In this document: in pieces, positions 63,487 through 64,000 of the stretch | How the letters are laid out: each line of letters begins with the position of its first letter | Numbering within the stretch: position 1 is the stretch's first letter | DNA from: Anaerolineae bacterium | Lineage (GTDB): Bacteria > Chloroflexota > Anaerolineae > 4572-78 > J111 | Assembly (NCBI GenBank): GCA_022071955.1 | Contig: JAJVIM010000015.1 | Coordinates: forward strand, 205,331 to 269,330 | Reading direction: 5' to 3' | DNA length: 64,000 nt | Translations under genes and position numbers: made by a program | The notes under the pieces: generated by a model | What the model saw: only the letters and a program-made list of their open reading frames with translations | What the model was told of the DNA's origin: nothing | Database searches by the model: none

Positions 63487-64000
63487 TTACACAATGCGCC
63501 GGCCTTTACCCCGGGTGCGGCGCGGCCGTTTGGGCTGAACGGGTTCCGGTTCCGGCGGCTGGCCGGAAGCTCTGGCCAGATCGCTCACATCGAGCTGGTA
63601 ACGGCTGGCCCGGCCCAATAGGGTCAGCAACACCTGCACCCGCTCTGCGGGCGTGTTGGAGCTGTCAAATACTGCCAGCATATCCTTAAACGGCCCGGCG
63701 GTAATCCGCACGGTGTCGCCGGGCTTAAAGGTGTGGCCCGGCAGGCCGCCGGTCGCGCCCAGGGCTTCGGCCCGGTGGCGGATCAGTTCGATGACTTCGG
63801 CGGCCAGCGGGGTGGGCCGGTCGTTAAAAGAGACCAGCCGGCGCAGGCCCGGCGTCCACTGCACCGCCGCCAGGCCGGTTTCGGCCAGATCGACATTAAT
63901 GAATAGATAACAGGGAAAGAACGGCTGCTGACGATAATCGCGGCTGGGGGTTTTGCGCCGGACCTGTGGTAAAAAAGTGGTGATGCCGCGCTGCTGTAAC
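63487..64000 (-). CDS. RfaH/NusG-like transcription antitermination factor, 5' end beyond window
   Basis: 170 codons are visible and the frame remains open past base 64000, so the true start is outside. The NGN domain part LQQRGITTFLPQVRRKTPSR and PFFPCYLFINVDL matches RfaH/NusG paralogues (PFFPGYLFV-type block), followed by VQWTPGLRRLVSFNDRPTPL. The KOW domain is GHTFKPGDTVRITAGPFKDM, then LAVFDSSNTPAERVQVLLTL and LGRASRYQLDVSDL. A basic tail (KRPRRTRGKGRRIV) follows. NusG paralogues at the head of long surface-polysaccharide clusters let RNA polymerase read through them; position and orientation fit that role here. Confidence 0.88.
   Translation of the reverse strand, partial: LQQRGITTFLPQVRRKTPSRDYRQQPFFPCYLFINVDLAETGLAAVQWTPGLRRLVSFNDRPTPLAAEVIELIRHRAEALGATGGLPGHTFKPGDTVRITAGPFKDMLAVFDSSNTPAERVQVLLTLLGRASRYQLDVSDLARASGQPPEPEPVQPKRPRRTRGKGRRIV

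Overview
The window looks like a chromosomal stretch of a high-GC member of the Chloroflexota, probably Anaerolineae or an Ardenticatenia-type filament former. This is inferred from the protein repertoire and not proven: Asp-box and DUF11 secreted proteins that end in a short YLPLVLK-like tail, Thr-Pro-Ala-Thr-rich anchored proteins, DUF4012 and DUF2723 membrane proteins, and C-rich or palindromic intergenic repeats. Nearly every gene is on the minus strand, so text order is the reverse of transcription. No rRNA, tRNA or CRISPR array was recognised.

Right to left along transcription: an RfaH/NusG-type antitermination factor runs off the right edge (63.5-64 kb), followed by a lone CheY-like receiver. 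An MNT/HEPN pair on the plus strand sits between two near-identical 53-bp repeats (61.9-62.9 kb). Two paralogous PF14907-type nucleotidyltransferases flank a plus-strand HU-like gene that has its own promoter, long leader and terminator (58-61.8 kb). Then comes a very large exopolysaccharide region (28-58 kb): flippases, an acyltransferase, GT2 and GT4 glycosyltransferases, methyltransferases, two O-antigen-ligase/polymerase proteins, three phosphoglycosyl transferases (one fused to a nucleotide-sugar 4,6-dehydratase), an aminotransferase and NeuD/PglD-type acetyltransferase pair, a Wzc-like tyrosine kinase and a ParA-like ATPase. A RelB/RelE-like toxin-antitoxin pair on the plus strand interrupts it at 45.3-45.9 kb. 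The 52.4-58 kb part is visibly more AT-rich.

From 21 to 28 kb are two translationally coupled pairs, each a secreted DUF11 protein with an LPLxxK-like tail followed by a polytopic GT-C-type glycosyltransferase. From 9 to 21 kb lies a three-module NRPS (C-A-PCP-C-A-PCP, then C-A-PCP-TE). Specificity residues read by eye suggest Ser-Gln-Pro. The thioesterase has Cys in place of the usual nucleophilic Ser. A PqqD-like gene and a lamin-tail-domain secreted protein follow. Below 9 kb are a CUT1-type sugar ABC transporter without its ATPase and the 5' 4.9 kb of a giant Asp-box/beta-repeat secreted protein that runs off the left edge.

The most unusual feature is the behaviour of short heptad-type repeats and palindromes. 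They fill intergenic spacers and also enter reading frames: all three NRPS adenylation domains carry an in-frame, palindromic GGATGAAGG-type insertion at the same place between motifs A6 and A7. A DegT-family aminotransferase carries another such insertion, and the termini of both PF14907 paralogues lie inside such repeats.
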